This document shows, in pieces, positions 26,886 through 36,268 of a stretch of DNA of 64,000 nt. The stretch is taken from NCBI RefSeq assembly GCF_022568815.1, contig NZ_JAKZHX010000001.1:372001-436000 (forward strand), in the 5' to 3' direction. Both the position numbers and the translations under genes were made by a program. The DNA comes from Undibacterium paludis (GTDB taxonomy: Bacteria > Pseudomonadota > Gammaproteobacteria > Burkholderiales > Burkholderiaceae_D). The notes beneath the pieces are model-generated. The model was not told the DNA's origin. It ran no database searches and worked only from the letters and a program-made list of their open reading frames with translations. The stretch's first letter is position 1, and the number at the start of each line of letters is the position of its first letter.

Positions 26886-27290
26886 ATGAATCACAATACG
26901 AAAATTCTGGACGACACACTGCGCTTTGAACGCGGCTGGGAAAAACTGAAGGAAGTCGATGGCACAGCAGGCGAAAAGGTTGTGTCAGCCATGGCCGATA
27001 TTGCGCCCGATTTTGCCCGCCACCTGGTAGGGTGCTTTGGTGATATTTATTCACGGCCACAACTGGATCTGAAGTCACGTGAAATTGCTGTCGTGGCAGC
27101 CCTGACGGCGCTGGGCAATGCCACACCGCAATTGAAAGTACATTTGCATGCGGCATTGAATGTTGGTTGCAGCAGGGAAGAAATCACCGAAGTCATCATG
27201 CAGATGTCGCTGTACGCCGGCTTTCCGGCGGCGCTCAATGGTTTGTTTGCAGCTAAGGAGGTCTTCGCTGAATATCAACAGCCAGCCTGA
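26886..27290 (+). CDS. Carboxymuconolactone decarboxylase (CMD) family protein
   Basis: Protein of 134 residues covering one CMD domain (PQLDLKSREIAVVAALTALG, LHAALNVGCSREEITEVI). The single conserved Cys and the lack of a CxxC pair place it nearer gamma-carboxymuconolactone decarboxylase than AhpD peroxidases. It follows the MerR gene by 2 bp. In Bacillus a CMD protein accompanies the aldehyde regulator AdhR, so an electrophile-detoxification role is plausible. No pca genes are nearby, arguing against protocatechuate breakdown. Confidence 0.85.
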   Translation: MNHNTKILDDTLRFERGWEKLKEVDGTAGEKVVSAMADIAPDFARHLVGCFGDIYSRPQLDLKSREIAVVAALTALGNATPQLKVHLHAALNVGCSREEITEVIMQMSLYAGFPAALNGLFAAKEVFAEYQQPA

Positions 27291-27298
27291 AAATTGAA

Positions 27299-27757
27299 TC
27301 AGATAGGCAGGCAATAACTCTGCTTGACGGTATCCATCACCACCGTGGTGCGGAACTTGACGATATTTTCATTGACGAAAAATACGGCACGGGTGAACCG
27401 CTCATAGGCAGCCATATCACTGGCCTGCACGATGAGCATGAAATCAAAATCACCGGCCAGGTAAAAGCATTGCTGCACCTCGGCCAGGGACTGCATGTCT
27501 TGTTTGAAGGTGTCGATAACGTCTGCCAGGCCCTGTTTAAAGGCAATTTCAACCACGATGCTGAGGGGATATCCGACGGCCTGGGGGGCAACAATGGCAA
27601 CCTCAGCCTTGATCACGTTCTCTTCGCGCAATTTGCGTATGCGTCTTTGCACGGCCGTGGCAGACAAACCTATGTCTGCACCGATCAACTCGGCCGAATG
27701 ACGGCAATTCTGTTGCAGGTAGCGCAAGATGGCGAGGTCAAAACCGTCTAGTATCAT
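27299..27757 (-). CDS. Lrp/AsnC-family transcriptional regulator
   Basis: Protein of 152 residues. The helix-turn-helix reads ILRYLQQNCRHSAELIGADIGLSATAVQRRIRKL, and a C-terminal ligand-binding RAM domain follows (EVQQCFYLAGDFDFMLIVQA). Such proteins sense amino acids as octamers. It is convergent with the CMD gene, and its target is not evident because no amino-acid gene adjoins. Confidence 0.9.
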   Translation of the reverse strand: MILDGFDLAILRYLQQNCRHSAELIGADIGLSATAVQRRIRKLREENVIKAEVAIVAPQAVGYPLSIVVEIAFKQGLADVIDTFKQDMQSLAEVQQCFYLAGDFDFMLIVQASDMAAYERFTRAVFFVNENIVKFRTTVVMDTVKQSYCLPI

Positions 27758-27942
27758 TGCTTCTGATGGAAGAGTTCATAGTCGGGTGCTTATTATGGAC
27801 CGCAATGATGAACTCTATGTTGCTTTCAGGCACTGAAAACTGTAACAGTTGGAAACAGACCGCCCCTGACCAGGAACACCTGAGTTGCCACTTCTACGAC
27901 GATAAACTGTGCTGAGAGTCTATCGTCATGAGAAGTCCGGCA

Positions 27943-28518
27943 TCAATTAGCTTTATAGAAATTGTAAGTTGCCTTGTATTGCACACGTGACTCTGCACCA
28001 ATCTGGAAATCAGAGCAGCCTTTGACTGGCGCCTTGCCGCCCACGGTAGCCACGCGCTGTATGCTGGTCACACCTGCAAATTTACCCGAACCAGTGGTTG
28101 ACTTGGCTTTCAATAACAACCAGGGGATGGCGTTTGCATCCGGGCCGTCATTTTTGGCAACGACTTCACCAACTACTTTGCTCCCGTCCCTGGCTTCCCA
28201 GGTCGGGCCGGCGTAATGTTTGCCGATCTTGGCGCCGCTGCTGTCCAGTAAATCAGCCTCTGGTGCACGGAATACCCATTCAAACTTTTTGGCCTCATCC
28301 TTGCTGGCTTTGCAATCATAGATTTGCACACCATTTGCCGCCATTTCAAAAGCCAGTACCTGACCAGCCGGCGCCTTCAAATTGTCTGCAGAGAAGGTGG
28401 TCGGCGCAGGCAGCAAAGGCGGAAATTTGGGCGTCGGGGTACTGGTCACAGTAGGAGCCGTAGAGCATGCAGCCAGCAAGCCAGCAGCAAGCGCGATAAG
28501 CAAGAATTGATTCTTCAT
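27943..28518 (-). CDS. DUF3455 lipoprotein
   Basis: Protein of 191 residues with a type II signal (LLAACS, Cys18) and a short Thr/Pro-rich linker. The DUF3455 domain follows (PAGQVLAFEMAANGVQIYDC, YAGPTWEARDGSKVVGEV). It is membrane-anchored in the envelope. Function unknown; the family is common in proteobacteria and fungi. It is a single gene. Confidence 0.82.
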   Translation of the reverse strand: MKNQFLLIALAAGLLAACSTAPTVTSTPTPKFPPLLPAPTTFSADNLKAPAGQVLAFEMAANGVQIYDCKASKDEAKKFEWVFRAPEADLLDSSGAKIGKHYAGPTWEARDGSKVVGEVVAKNDGPDANAIPWLLLKAKSTTGSGKFAGVTSIQRVATVGGKAPVKGCSDFQIGAESRVQYKATYNFYKAN

Positions 28519-28924
28519 TTGTATTACCTTTTTATAACGAGCATAGGGTCAGAGGCGGATTTGCCAGGATTTGCAGTACCATCGTTCTCTTTTTTGCCTG
28601 AGCGGTGCTTCAAACACCATTCAGCTTTGCCCCATACATCCAGGCTAGATTAAGTGGGCAAATTTTAGCAATGGCGCTTGAAGATTAATAAAACACTTAC
28701 CGAATTTTACAACCTGCAAATGTGGTTTTATATAGCCATATACTTAGGTATGCCTAAAAATACCTGGCCCTGCTTTAGTCAGCCAGCAATACATTTGCCT
28801 GGATACCTCCTGTCTTTTGCACGCCCGCCGGATAACAGGCATCAACTCGTGGGACAATAACTGTCTTCGCATCAGACACGGGTCTGGAATATAAAGTGGA
28901 AAATATAGTGGGAAATACAGCTTC
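28519..28924. other. 406-bp intergenic gap
   Basis: No credible coding frame, RNA gene or strong terminator was seen. It is AT-rich and presumably carries the promoters of the divergent DUF3455 and rlmF genes. A small dyad TTAGG-TATG-CCTAA occurs around 28743. Confidence 0.5.
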
Positions 28925-29920
28925 ATGAGCAATCAAAGCAAAAGCAGGCAAAAGAAAGCTGCCCCGACTTCCGCAATGCATCCACGTAATCGCCACCAGG
29001 GTCATTATGATTTTGCCGCGCTGATCAAAATAGAGCCCGCACTGGGCAAATTGCTCACTGATAATCCCATGGGACAAACAAGCATGGATTTCTCGAACCC
29101 ATTGTCTGTCAAATTGCTCAACAAAGCTTTGCTGCATAGCTGTTATGGCATCCACGGCTGGGACTTGCCTGCGCACAATCTTTGCCCACCCGTACCAGGC
29201 AGGGCGGATTACCTGCACTATCTGGCTGATTTGCTGGCAACCGGCAATATGGGCCGGATACCAACAGGCGAGAATGTGCATGCCCTCGACATCGGCACCG
29301 GCGCCAGTTGCATTTACCCACTGATAGGCAGCAGTGAATATGGCTGGCGGTTCACCGCAACCGACATCAATACGGATTCGCTGGGCAACGCACGCCAGAT
29401 ACTGGCGCACAACCCTGAGCTGGAAAAACGTATCGACTTACGCCTGCAGGAGCAGGCTGATAGCATATTCAATCATATTATTGCATCGGACGACTGGTTT
29501 GATGTCAGCCTGTGCAATCCACCTTTCCACCGCTCGGCGGCAGAAGCCAGGGCTGGCAGCCTGCGCAAATGGGAAAACCTCGGGAAAACCACCCGTGACC
29601 AGCAAGGTCAGCCCGTGCTGAATTTCAGCGGCCGCGATGCCGAACTCTGGTGTAAGGGCGGTGAACTGGCATTTATCCAGAACATGATCAGGGAAAGTGC
29701 GGGCATACCCACAAAAATTTTATGGTTTTCCAGCCTGGTATCAAAGTCGTCCAATATGCCTGGAATACTCGACACCTTGAAGCAGGTCAAGGTCTGCTCA
29801 CATAAAACCATTATCATGAGCCAGGGCAATAAAGAGAGCCGCCTGATTGCCTGGACCTTCCTGAATCCCGCACAACATACGGCCTGGGCCAAATTACGTT
29901 GGTCAAATAACAAGAGATGA
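28925..29920 (+). CDS. rlmF: 23S rRNA (adenine(1618)-N6)-methyltransferase
   Basis: Enzyme of 331 residues. The start region HPRNRHQGHYDF and the substrate-side stretch FSNPLSVKLLNKALL are family hallmarks. The SAM-binding motif is DIGTGAS (122-128) and the catalytic N6-adenine motif is NPPF (198-201). It methylates A1618 of 23S rRNA. The ribosome site is poor. It stands alone on the plus strand. Confidence 0.93.
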   Translation: MSNQSKSRQKKAAPTSAMHPRNRHQGHYDFAALIKIEPALGKLLTDNPMGQTSMDFSNPLSVKLLNKALLHSCYGIHGWDLPAHNLCPPVPGRADYLHYLADLLATGNMGRIPTGENVHALDIGTGASCIYPLIGSSEYGWRFTATDINTDSLGNARQILAHNPELEKRIDLRLQEQADSIFNHIIASDDWFDVSLCNPPFHRSAAEARAGSLRKWENLGKTTRDQQGQPVLNFSGRDAELWCKGGELAFIQNMIRESAGIPTKILWFSSLVSKSSNMPGILDTLKQVKVCSHKTIIMSQGNKESRLIAWTFLNPAQHTAWAKLRWSNNKR

Positions 29921-30092
29921 GACGCCTCTCCTGCCTATTTACAGGCTGACGGGAATATAATCTTAGCCATGCAGGCATGGCCTGGCTTACAATCTCGTTC
30001 GTCTTCTGGATTGCAATGCAAAAACAGGGCAAGTCCAGTGCAGCATTACCCTTAAGTGATTTACTTTTGAGCAAAATGTGTCAAGGATAACA

Positions 30093-31337
30093 ATGAAACG
30101 TGTAGATGATTTCCGCCTGAAGCTGGGCAAAGATGAACTGGTTCCTATCATGATCGGTGGCATGGGTGTCGATATTTCCACTGCTGAGCTGGCTCTGGTC
30201 GCTGCACGTCTCGGTGGCATAGGTCATATTTCTGACGCGATGGTGCAGGATGTCTCTGACCGCCGTTTTGACACCAGCTTCGTCAAGGATAAAACCAAAC
30301 TCTACAAATACAATATCAACAATTCTGACAAGACCGACGTCAAGTTCAACCTCGATCAACTGGCAGAAGCAACCCGCCTGCATATAGGCAAAACAATGGA
30401 AGCCAAGCAGGGCAAGGGCATGATCTTTGTCAATTGCATGGAAAAGCTGACCATGAATGGCCCCCGCGAAACACTGAAGGTGCGCCTGGAGTCTTCACTT
30501 GACGCCGGCATTGACGGTATCACCATGAGTGCAGGCTTGCATCTCGGCTCATTTGGCCTGATTGCCGATCATCCGCGCTTCCGCGATGCCAAACTCGGCA
30601 TCATCGTGTCCTCGGTACGTGCGCTGCAATTATTCCTGCGCAAAAACTCGCGCCTGAACCGTCTGCCTGACTATGTCATCGTTGAAGGCCCGCTGGCGGG
30701 TGGCCATCTCGGCTTTGGCATGGATTGGGCTGAATATGACCTGCAAACCATCATCACCGAAATCGTACAGTTCCTCAAGGCTGAAAACCTCGATATCCCG
30801 CTGATCGCAGCCGGTGGCATTTTCACCGGTAGTGACGCTGTATCCTTCCTGGAAAACGGTGCATCCGGTGTGCAAGTGGCGACCCGCTTCACGGTAACCA
30901 AAGAATGCGGCTTGCCAGACAAGGTCAAGCAGGAATACTTCAAAGCCAGTGAGGACGATATCGAAGTCAATAATATCTCGCCTACCGGCTACCCCATGCG
31001 CATGCTGAAAAACACGCCTGCTATCGGCGACGGCATACGCCCAGGTTGCGAATCTTATGGTTACCTGCTTGACGGCAGCGGTAACTGCGCCTACATCACG
31101 TCCTATAACCGTGAAGTGGCGGCCAACCCGGATGCAAAAAAAATCGTTGTCATGGACAAGACCTGTCTGTGCACCCATATGCGCAATTTCAATTGCTGGA
31201 CTTGCGGGCATATGACCTACCGCCTTAAAGACACTACCCGCAAACTGCCTGACGGTACGTATGAATTGCTGAGTGCAGAGCATGTGTTCCGCGACTATCA
31301 GTTCAGCGTCGACCACCAGATCGCCTTGCCTGTCTGA
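30093..31337 (+). CDS. NAD(P)H-dependent flavin oxidoreductase / nitronate monooxygenase-like protein
   Basis: Enzyme of 414 residues from ATG 30093 after AAGGATAAC; an in-frame GTG at 30078 is rejected. FMN barrel motifs include IMIGGMGVDISTAELALVAA, VEGPLAGGHLGFGMDW and AAGGIFTGSDAVSFLENGA. The C-terminus carries a cysteine/histidine cluster CLCTHMRNFNCWTCGHMTY, absent from classical nitronate monooxygenases, which may bind metal or an Fe-S centre. The reaction is uncertain: nitroalkane oxidation or an enoyl-reductase-like reduction. A terminator follows. Confidence 0.8.
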   Translation: MKRVDDFRLKLGKDELVPIMIGGMGVDISTAELALVAARLGGIGHISDAMVQDVSDRRFDTSFVKDKTKLYKYNINNSDKTDVKFNLDQLAEATRLHIGKTMEAKQGKGMIFVNCMEKLTMNGPRETLKVRLESSLDAGIDGITMSAGLHLGSFGLIADHPRFRDAKLGIIVSSVRALQLFLRKNSRLNRLPDYVIVEGPLAGGHLGFGMDWAEYDLQTIITEIVQFLKAENLDIPLIAAGGIFTGSDAVSFLENGASGVQVATRFTVTKECGLPDKVKQEYFKASEDDIEVNNISPTGYPMRMLKNTPAIGDGIRPGCESYGYLLDGSGNCAYITSYNREVAANPDAKKIVVMDKTCLCTHMRNFNCWTCGHMTYRLKDTTRKLPDGTYELLSAEHVFRDYQFSVDHQIALPV

Positions 31338-31356
31338 GAAACAGGTCTCAATATGG

Positions 31357-31392
31357 AAAAAACCGCAACGCTTCAAACGCTGCGGTTTTTTT
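31357..31392. terminator. Bidirectional Rho-independent terminator
   Basis: AAAAAACCGCA (31357-31367) pairs with TGCGGTTTTTT starting at 31381. It lies between the convergent oxidoreductase and YHS-domain genes. Confidence 0.85.
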
Positions 31393-31406
31393 CAAACAAA
31401 AACTGA

Positions 31407-31907
31407 TCACAGTTCCGACGGTTTTTTGCTGGCGATTTTTTTCCAGTTGGTTTTCGCCAGGTCGATATTGCCCGGGATGTCTTTGGCCCAGATAGCACGG
31501 ATCTTGGTATCGAGATTGAAGTAGAGCTTGTTATCGATGATGTCGTACACGTCCGGGTCTGCAACGAACTTTTTGCCTATCGAAGCACCATAGGCGCAAT
31601 AGCCACCGAAGGCTGGCAGGTATTTTTCAGGATTTGCCAGAAAAGTCTTTTTGTTTTCTTCGCTGGTAAACAGGTAATCCACGCCGTCTATCGTTGCCAC
31701 ATGATGACCAGTGCCATGTGCAGGTTTTTCACTCGTGAAGAAGGTGGTCAGGTCATAGCCACGTGCGCCAATGACGCTATTGGCGACGGTGTCGGCAGCA
31801 CTGATGCCAGGCACTGCCGCCAGCGACAGGGCGGCGATTGCCGATAACAGGATAAATTTGATTTTGCTGACCAGATTGGCAGTCAGGCTGTTGGATGCGC
31901 GTGTCAT
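31407..31907 (-). CDS. YHS-domain exported protein
   Basis: Protein of 166 residues from ATG 31907 with AAAGGAAA upstream. A signal peptide ends near GISAA. The YHS-type domain shows GYDLTTFFTSEKPAHGTG, then YLFTSEENKKTFLANPEKYLPAFGGYCAYGAS, the usual pattern of metal-associated YHS proteins. The protein is periplasmic and of unknown role. It is a lone gene. Confidence 0.85.
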   Translation of the reverse strand: MTRASNSLTANLVSKIKFILLSAIAALSLAAVPGISAADTVANSVIGARGYDLTTFFTSEKPAHGTGHHVATIDGVDYLFTSEENKKTFLANPEKYLPAFGGYCAYGASIGKKFVADPDVYDIIDNKLYFNLDTKIRAIWAKDIPGNIDLAKTNWKKIASKKPSEL

Positions 31908-32105
31908 GAGAGTTTTCCTTTCAGGGAATGATGAAGTCCAGATTTCACTTTGCACGGTGCAGAGCGAAGGCCTTCACTTTAATTAATTCCATGAAATTAC
32001 AGAATCCTCTTAAATAGCAATTAATTATTCCAATAAACGGAATAAATGTTGAGTAAAGAGATTCGTCTCTTCTGCGCCGTGACAACCAAGTCCATGCACA
32101 ATGTT

Positions 32106-33107
32106 TCACCATCTGGAGAAGTGGTCCTCAGTCACGCCCACGAGCTTATCGACTTCACGTTTGGGAGCATCCGGATTGGCGCGTACCCAGCCTTTAAATG
32201 TGCCTATGGGCTGTACATAACGGCTGACAGCAATCAACAGGTTTTTGTTCTCTGCCCGCAAACCTTCGGGATGGAAATGCAGATCAAGCAAACCATCAAC
32301 AGTACTGATATGCCAGGCTTGCATGGGATCGTCAGGATTGAAATCAAATCTGGCCTCGGCCAGGCTGATCAGTTTGCCATCCAGCCACAAGACATTTTCA
32401 TGATTGCCAAAGTAACCTGCCTGCAAATTGAAACCCATATCCCGTCCATGTGCTGAAGCCCAGCGCCAGCCTGTCTCTCGCGCCAGGAAGCCATTGCTAT
32501 GGTCATAGCTGGCAACACCGTGTTGCAGTTTGAAACTCTGTTGCCCGATACGGACTTCCCCGCTCACAGCCATGCCTGCAGATTTGACGGTCGCATGTAC
32601 GGTACCGCCTTGCACTTCACCTATCGCCAGCAGGGGTGGCGCTGATTCATGGCCATCAAGTACGGCATTGATATGAAAATCCCCGCAATTAAGCAGCAGT
32701 TGAAACTGTTGGGTACCGGCCAGGTGCCTGAAGCTGATTTGCTTGCCAAAAAACTGAAAACGGGAAGCCGCACCGCTGGCCGGATGCGCATTCAATCTGG
32801 CGCTGATGCCTGGTATGCCGTCCCGGGAGTAACTGGCAATCAGTTTTCTTTCAGTCCTGTCGAATACATAGGCAAATGCAGTATTGGTCCAGCCCACATC
32901 AACGATGGCGATACCGCAGAATAATTCATCTGTCGCCAGCGCCACATAATGCCAATGCTTGTGATGGAATTTTTGCCAGAGCGCACCGCGCCGGTGTGGT
33001 GCCCCCAGGGCAGACCAGTCTATGATCTCAGGTGCACCGGCAAATTTGCCGAATTGCACCTGCGCGTCTGGATTCAGTACGTGAGCCGGGGCCGGGAGCA
33101 GGTTCAT
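32106..33107 (-). CDS. DUF2804 domain-containing protein
   Basis: Protein of 333 residues covering the full DUF2804 family. Recognisable parts are ALGAPHRRGALWQKFHHKHWHY, ASYDHSNGFLARETGWRWAS and ENVLWLDGKLISL. There is no signal peptide. The fold resembles lipocalin-like hydroxyneurosporene/AttH-type proteins by family knowledge, but the function is not established. It is about 90 bp downstream of a minus-strand membrane protein gene. Confidence 0.82.
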   Translation of the reverse strand: MNLLPAPAHVLNPDAQVQFGKFAGAPEIIDWSALGAPHRRGALWQKFHHKHWHYVALATDELFCGIAIVDVGWTNTAFAYVFDRTERKLIASYSRDGIPGISARLNAHPASGAASRFQFFGKQISFRHLAGTQQFQLLLNCGDFHINAVLDGHESAPPLLAIGEVQGGTVHATVKSAGMAVSGEVRIGQQSFKLQHGVASYDHSNGFLARETGWRWASAHGRDMGFNLQAGYFGNHENVLWLDGKLISLAEARFDFNPDDPMQAWHISTVDGLLDLHFHPEGLRAENKNLLIAVSRYVQPIGTFKGWVRANPDAPKREVDKLVGVTEDHFSRW

Positions 33108-33195
33108 GATGCTGACGAAAGTATGGGGGAAACTGATTCTGCCGCATCTTGTCTAGAGCGTCTATTTCAAAGTAGGCGTCTTCTGTTCTTCGACT

Positions 33196-33786
33196 TCAGT
33201 TACAGTCATTGGCGACTGTATTCATTTCCATGCGTTTCTGACTTGTTACCAACCTCAGCAAGGCATAAGACCACAACATCACGCCAACACCAAAACAGCC
33301 GTAAGGATCAGTCGGTCCAGAGAGAATGAAAGGATAGGTAATCGCAAACACGCTGATCGTCAGGCCCAGGTAGAAATGCGCCCTGATCCGGAACAGCCTG
33401 GCCAAAGGCAGGAAATGCAAACCAACCACCAGGATAGCCATGGGGATAACCCAGTCTGACAGCCCCAGATTGATGAGCACATTACTGCCTACAAAAATAG
33501 TGATCCATTGCGCTACGTTGACAAGATGAAACAGCCTTGTCACCCTGCGTTGCTCCGGTGTATTGGCCTCATCCTCTGCATAGATCTTGAACTGGCGGTA
33601 ACGACTGAGCGCCAAGCTGAATATGCGGTGACCGATAACCGCAATCAGCAATAAAACCAGATAATTGCCATGCAGGGCGCGCTGATTCCACAATACCAAC
33701 CAGGCAGCGCCAAATATTGAGAAAAACATGGCGCCCTTGGCGCGGCTGGCAAATGTTGACAATTCAGTATTGGAGAAGTGAGTCAT
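33196..33786 (-). CDS. Multi-pass membrane protein of unknown function
   Basis: Protein of 196 residues from ATG 33786 (MTHFSNTELSTFASRAKGAM). About six hydrophobic segments are visible, for example MFFSIFGAAWLVLWN and YLVLLLIAVIGHRIFSLAL. I do not recognise the family. A longer in-frame start 93 bp upstream would place a perfect 22-bp dyad within the gene and is disfavoured. It may be transcribed with the DUF2804 gene downstream. Confidence 0.6.
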   Translation of the reverse strand: MTHFSNTELSTFASRAKGAMFFSIFGAAWLVLWNQRALHGNYLVLLLIAVIGHRIFSLALSRYRQFKIYAEDEANTPEQRRVTRLFHLVNVAQWITIFVGSNVLINLGLSDWVIPMAILVVGLHFLPLARLFRIRAHFYLGLTISVFAITYPFILSGPTDPYGCFGVGVMLWSYALLRLVTSQKRMEMNTVANDCN

Positions 33787-33868
33787 GGCAGGCAATCCCG
33801 TTTGTGGTTGAAGTGCGGCCAGTGTCACCGATTCGCCGTACCAGAAACAGAGCAAAGTGTCAGGACTT

Positions 33869-33890
33869 GCAGGTGACAAATGTCACCTGC
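33869..33890. promoter_or_regulatory. Perfect 22-bp dyad, candidate operator
   Basis: GCAGGTGACA (33869-33878) and TGTCACCTGC (33881-33890) are exact inverted arms separated by AA. The dyad lies 83 bp upstream of the membrane-protein start and about 150 bp upstream of the divergent gene at 34038. No U-run adjoins, so an operator is likelier than a terminator. Confidence 0.5.
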
Positions 33891-34037
33891 GGTCAACACT
33901 CTCTCATGGAAAAAACAATCGCCGTCGTTTGTGCGGCGGGCGCTCACTGATATGCTTGAATGCATAATATCGCTTTGCCATTTGTGCTATTGATGGGTAC
34001 GATTTGCCTGTGCCATTAAATTCAGGGGAAACATCAG

Positions 34038-35348
34038 GTGCATATACTCATCATCATCGTCGTCTTGCTGGCCCTGGCTTATATAGTCAACCAGGTCATG
34101 CAACAAAAGAATTCAGCTCAGGATAGCGCCTCACAGTCAGGTCAGGCAGGCAATGGAAACCATCCCGTACACCAGGCCAATCTTGACAGGGAAGCCGCTG
34201 CCACGGCGCTTGCCTTTATCGCGGAAGGCAAATTGTTTTACCGCCCTGCCCATGGCGAGATACGTCAGATACACAGCCCCTATGTGCAGGAAATGCTGGA
34301 CAAGCTGGAAAAACACCAGGAACGCAATGCCTGGAAACAAAATACCAGCTTCGGTGTATCTGCCTCTGGCGGCTTGCGCCAGTTTGATAAAAAAAATGTC
34401 CAGATCAATACCAGTTCCATGCAATTTGATGAGCAGGGCCGGATACTGTATTTTTTGCAGGACCAGGGCATAGGCGGCCTGTTTTCTTACCATCTCGACA
34501 GCGGTGAAGAAAGACGCATCATACACAGGCAAAATCTGTCACTGGCTGATTTGAACCTGGACGCCGCCAGCGGCAAGGTCCTGGCCACTTCCACTGACAA
34601 GTCCGGCGCCAGCAACCTGGTCATGCTCAATCGCGAAGGCGAACAGATGCGTGCACTGACCGGTGGCGATACGCTCGATACGGCGCCCTGCCGCATCCCT
34701 GGCGCAGATACACAGATCCTGTTCCAGTCCACCGGTATCGCGCGTGACCAGAGTGGCATGCTGGTGGCTTATGGCAATGCCAGCATACAGATGCTGGACA
34801 CGAAGAATGGTTCCATTTCAGCCGTACTTGACGACCCGCAGTATGATTACCTGCATCCCCGTGTTTGCCCCAGGGGGAATCTGCACTTCATACGCAGGCC
34901 CTATGAAATACCGAAATATGAAACCAAAAACGCCTTGCTTGATACCCTGTTTTTCCCTTTCCGCCTGTTGCGGGCAATATTTCATTACCTGAATTTTTTC
35001 TCCCTGATGTATAGCCGCAAGCCACTGACCAGTGCATCCGGCCCTACGGTAAGTGCCGACCTGAAAGAAATCATATTAAAGGGCAAACGGATTGATGCAG
35101 AAAAGGCTCTGCAAACAGAAAACAAGGTCAACGGAGTGCCTTCGCTGGTGCCTGCTTCATGGCAATTGATCAGTCGTGACCGCCAGGGCAAGGAAACCGT
35201 GCTGGCAGCCAATGTAGTGTCCTATGATATGCGCGCAGATGGCAGCATCATTTACTCCAATGGCCGGGGCATATTCTTGCTGGGTGGTCCCGGGCAGTCC
35301 AGCCTGATCATCAAGAGTGACCTGGTGGCTGACGTGATTGTGCAATAA
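34038..35348 (+). CDS. Membrane-anchored beta-propeller-like protein, function unknown
   Basis: Protein of 436 residues from GTG 34038. One N-terminal membrane helix (residues 2-19, HILIIIVVLLALAYIV) is followed by a polar linker. The rest has repeated TolB/WD-like blades such as GRILYFLQDQGIGGLFSYHLDSGEE, then TDKSGASNLVMLNREGEQM and RADGSIIYSNGRGIFLL. A hydrophobic patch near residues 305-325 may touch the membrane. I do not recognise a characterised family. It stands alone between divergent and downstream regulators. Confidence 0.6.
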   Translation: MHILIIIVVLLALAYIVNQVMQQKNSAQDSASQSGQAGNGNHPVHQANLDREAAATALAFIAEGKLFYRPAHGEIRQIHSPYVQEMLDKLEKHQERNAWKQNTSFGVSASGGLRQFDKKNVQINTSSMQFDEQGRILYFLQDQGIGGLFSYHLDSGEERRIIHRQNLSLADLNLDAASGKVLATSTDKSGASNLVMLNREGEQMRALTGGDTLDTAPCRIPGADTQILFQSTGIARDQSGMLVAYGNASIQMLDTKNGSISAVLDDPQYDYLHPRVCPRGNLHFIRRPYEIPKYETKNALLDTLFFPFRLLRAIFHYLNFFSLMYSRKPLTSASGPTVSADLKEIILKGKRIDAEKALQTENKVNGVPSLVPASWQLISRDRQGKETVLAANVVSYDMRADGSIIYSNGRGIFLLGGPGQSSLIIKSDLVADVIVQ

Positions 35349-35466
35349 GCTTGAGAACAGCTCCCATATTCATCAGTCATCATACATCAATTGACGGGTT
35401 TTTGAGTTAAAATCAATTTTGTATATACTTTTTACTTGTTTAACACCCAACACCTTACGCTGACTT

Positions 35467-36219
35467 ATGGAAACTCAAGACTTTGCCACCACCCTGCCGT
35501 CCAAAAGACGGCATAAGAGCCTGTCCCAGGGACTGGTGGAAAGTATCAGCAATAACATCAAGAACGGTATCCTCAAGCCTGGTGAAAAACTGCCCACCGA
35601 ATCGGCCATCATGGCCTTATATGATGTCAGCCGCACCGTCGTGCGTGAAGCAATTTCGCATTTACAGGCAGCCGGCCTGGTGCAGACCCGGCATGGCATA
35701 GGTACGTTTATCCTGGAGCCCGGCCAGAATAACCTTGGCGTCTTGCGTGAAGCCATCGTCACTGTCAGGGATGTGCTCGACATACTCGAACTGCGGATCA
35801 GCCTGGAAACCGAAGCAGCCTGGCTGGCAGCCGCACGCCGCACCGAAGAGCAGGCGACCGAACTGGGCAAGGCACTGGAAGACATACTTGCCAGCAAAGA
35901 AACCAGCAATGCTTCAGTCAATGCAGACGTACGCTTCCACCTGCTGATTGCCCAGGCTACCGGCAATCGTTATTTTGTTGACATTCTCAGCAATCTTGGC
36001 AATACCATCATCCCGCGCGCCAGGCTTAATTCCGCCATGCTGAGCCTGGATGCAACCCATAGCTATCTGGAGCGCGTCAATCGCGAGCACGAAGATATCT
36101 ACACCGCCATCCTGCGCCAGGACCAGGAAGCGGCCAGGGCCGCCATGCGCACCCACCTCAGCAACAGCAGGGAAAGATTGCGGCAGGCACAACAGCGCAT
36201 GGAAGCATCGCCAGCCTGA
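35467..36219 (+). CDS. FadR-subfamily GntR regulator (candidate regulator of galacturonate/galactarate genes)
   Basis: Protein of 250 residues. The winged helix is SNNIKNGILKPGEKLPTESAIMALYDVSRTVVREAISHLQ, followed by an FCD effector domain with RISLETEAAWLAAARR and metal-ligand-type residues (DVRFHLLIAQAT, REHEDIYTAI). It opens the block kdgD-dehydrogenase-MFS-lactonase and is probably their repressor. A GntR protein named GguR controls equivalent genes in other proteobacteria by published work I recall, so this may be its counterpart; that is inference. Confidence 0.85.
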   Translation: METQDFATTLPSKRRHKSLSQGLVESISNNIKNGILKPGEKLPTESAIMALYDVSRTVVREAISHLQAAGLVQTRHGIGTFILEPGQNNLGVLREAIVTVRDVLDILELRISLETEAAWLAAARRTEEQATELGKALEDILASKETSNASVNADVRFHLLIAQATGNRYFVDILSNLGNTIIPRARLNSAMLSLDATHSYLERVNREHEDIYTAILRQDQEAARAAMRTHLSNSRERLRQAQQRMEASPA

Positions 36220-36268
36220 AACCGGAAAACCATGAAAAGATGAAAGTGTGCTTGCAGACTTATATTTT

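Noticed and set aside
26886-27290. CMD protein as an AhpD-type alkylhydroperoxidase
   Set aside because: The CxxC pair required for that activity is missing; only one conserved Cys is present.
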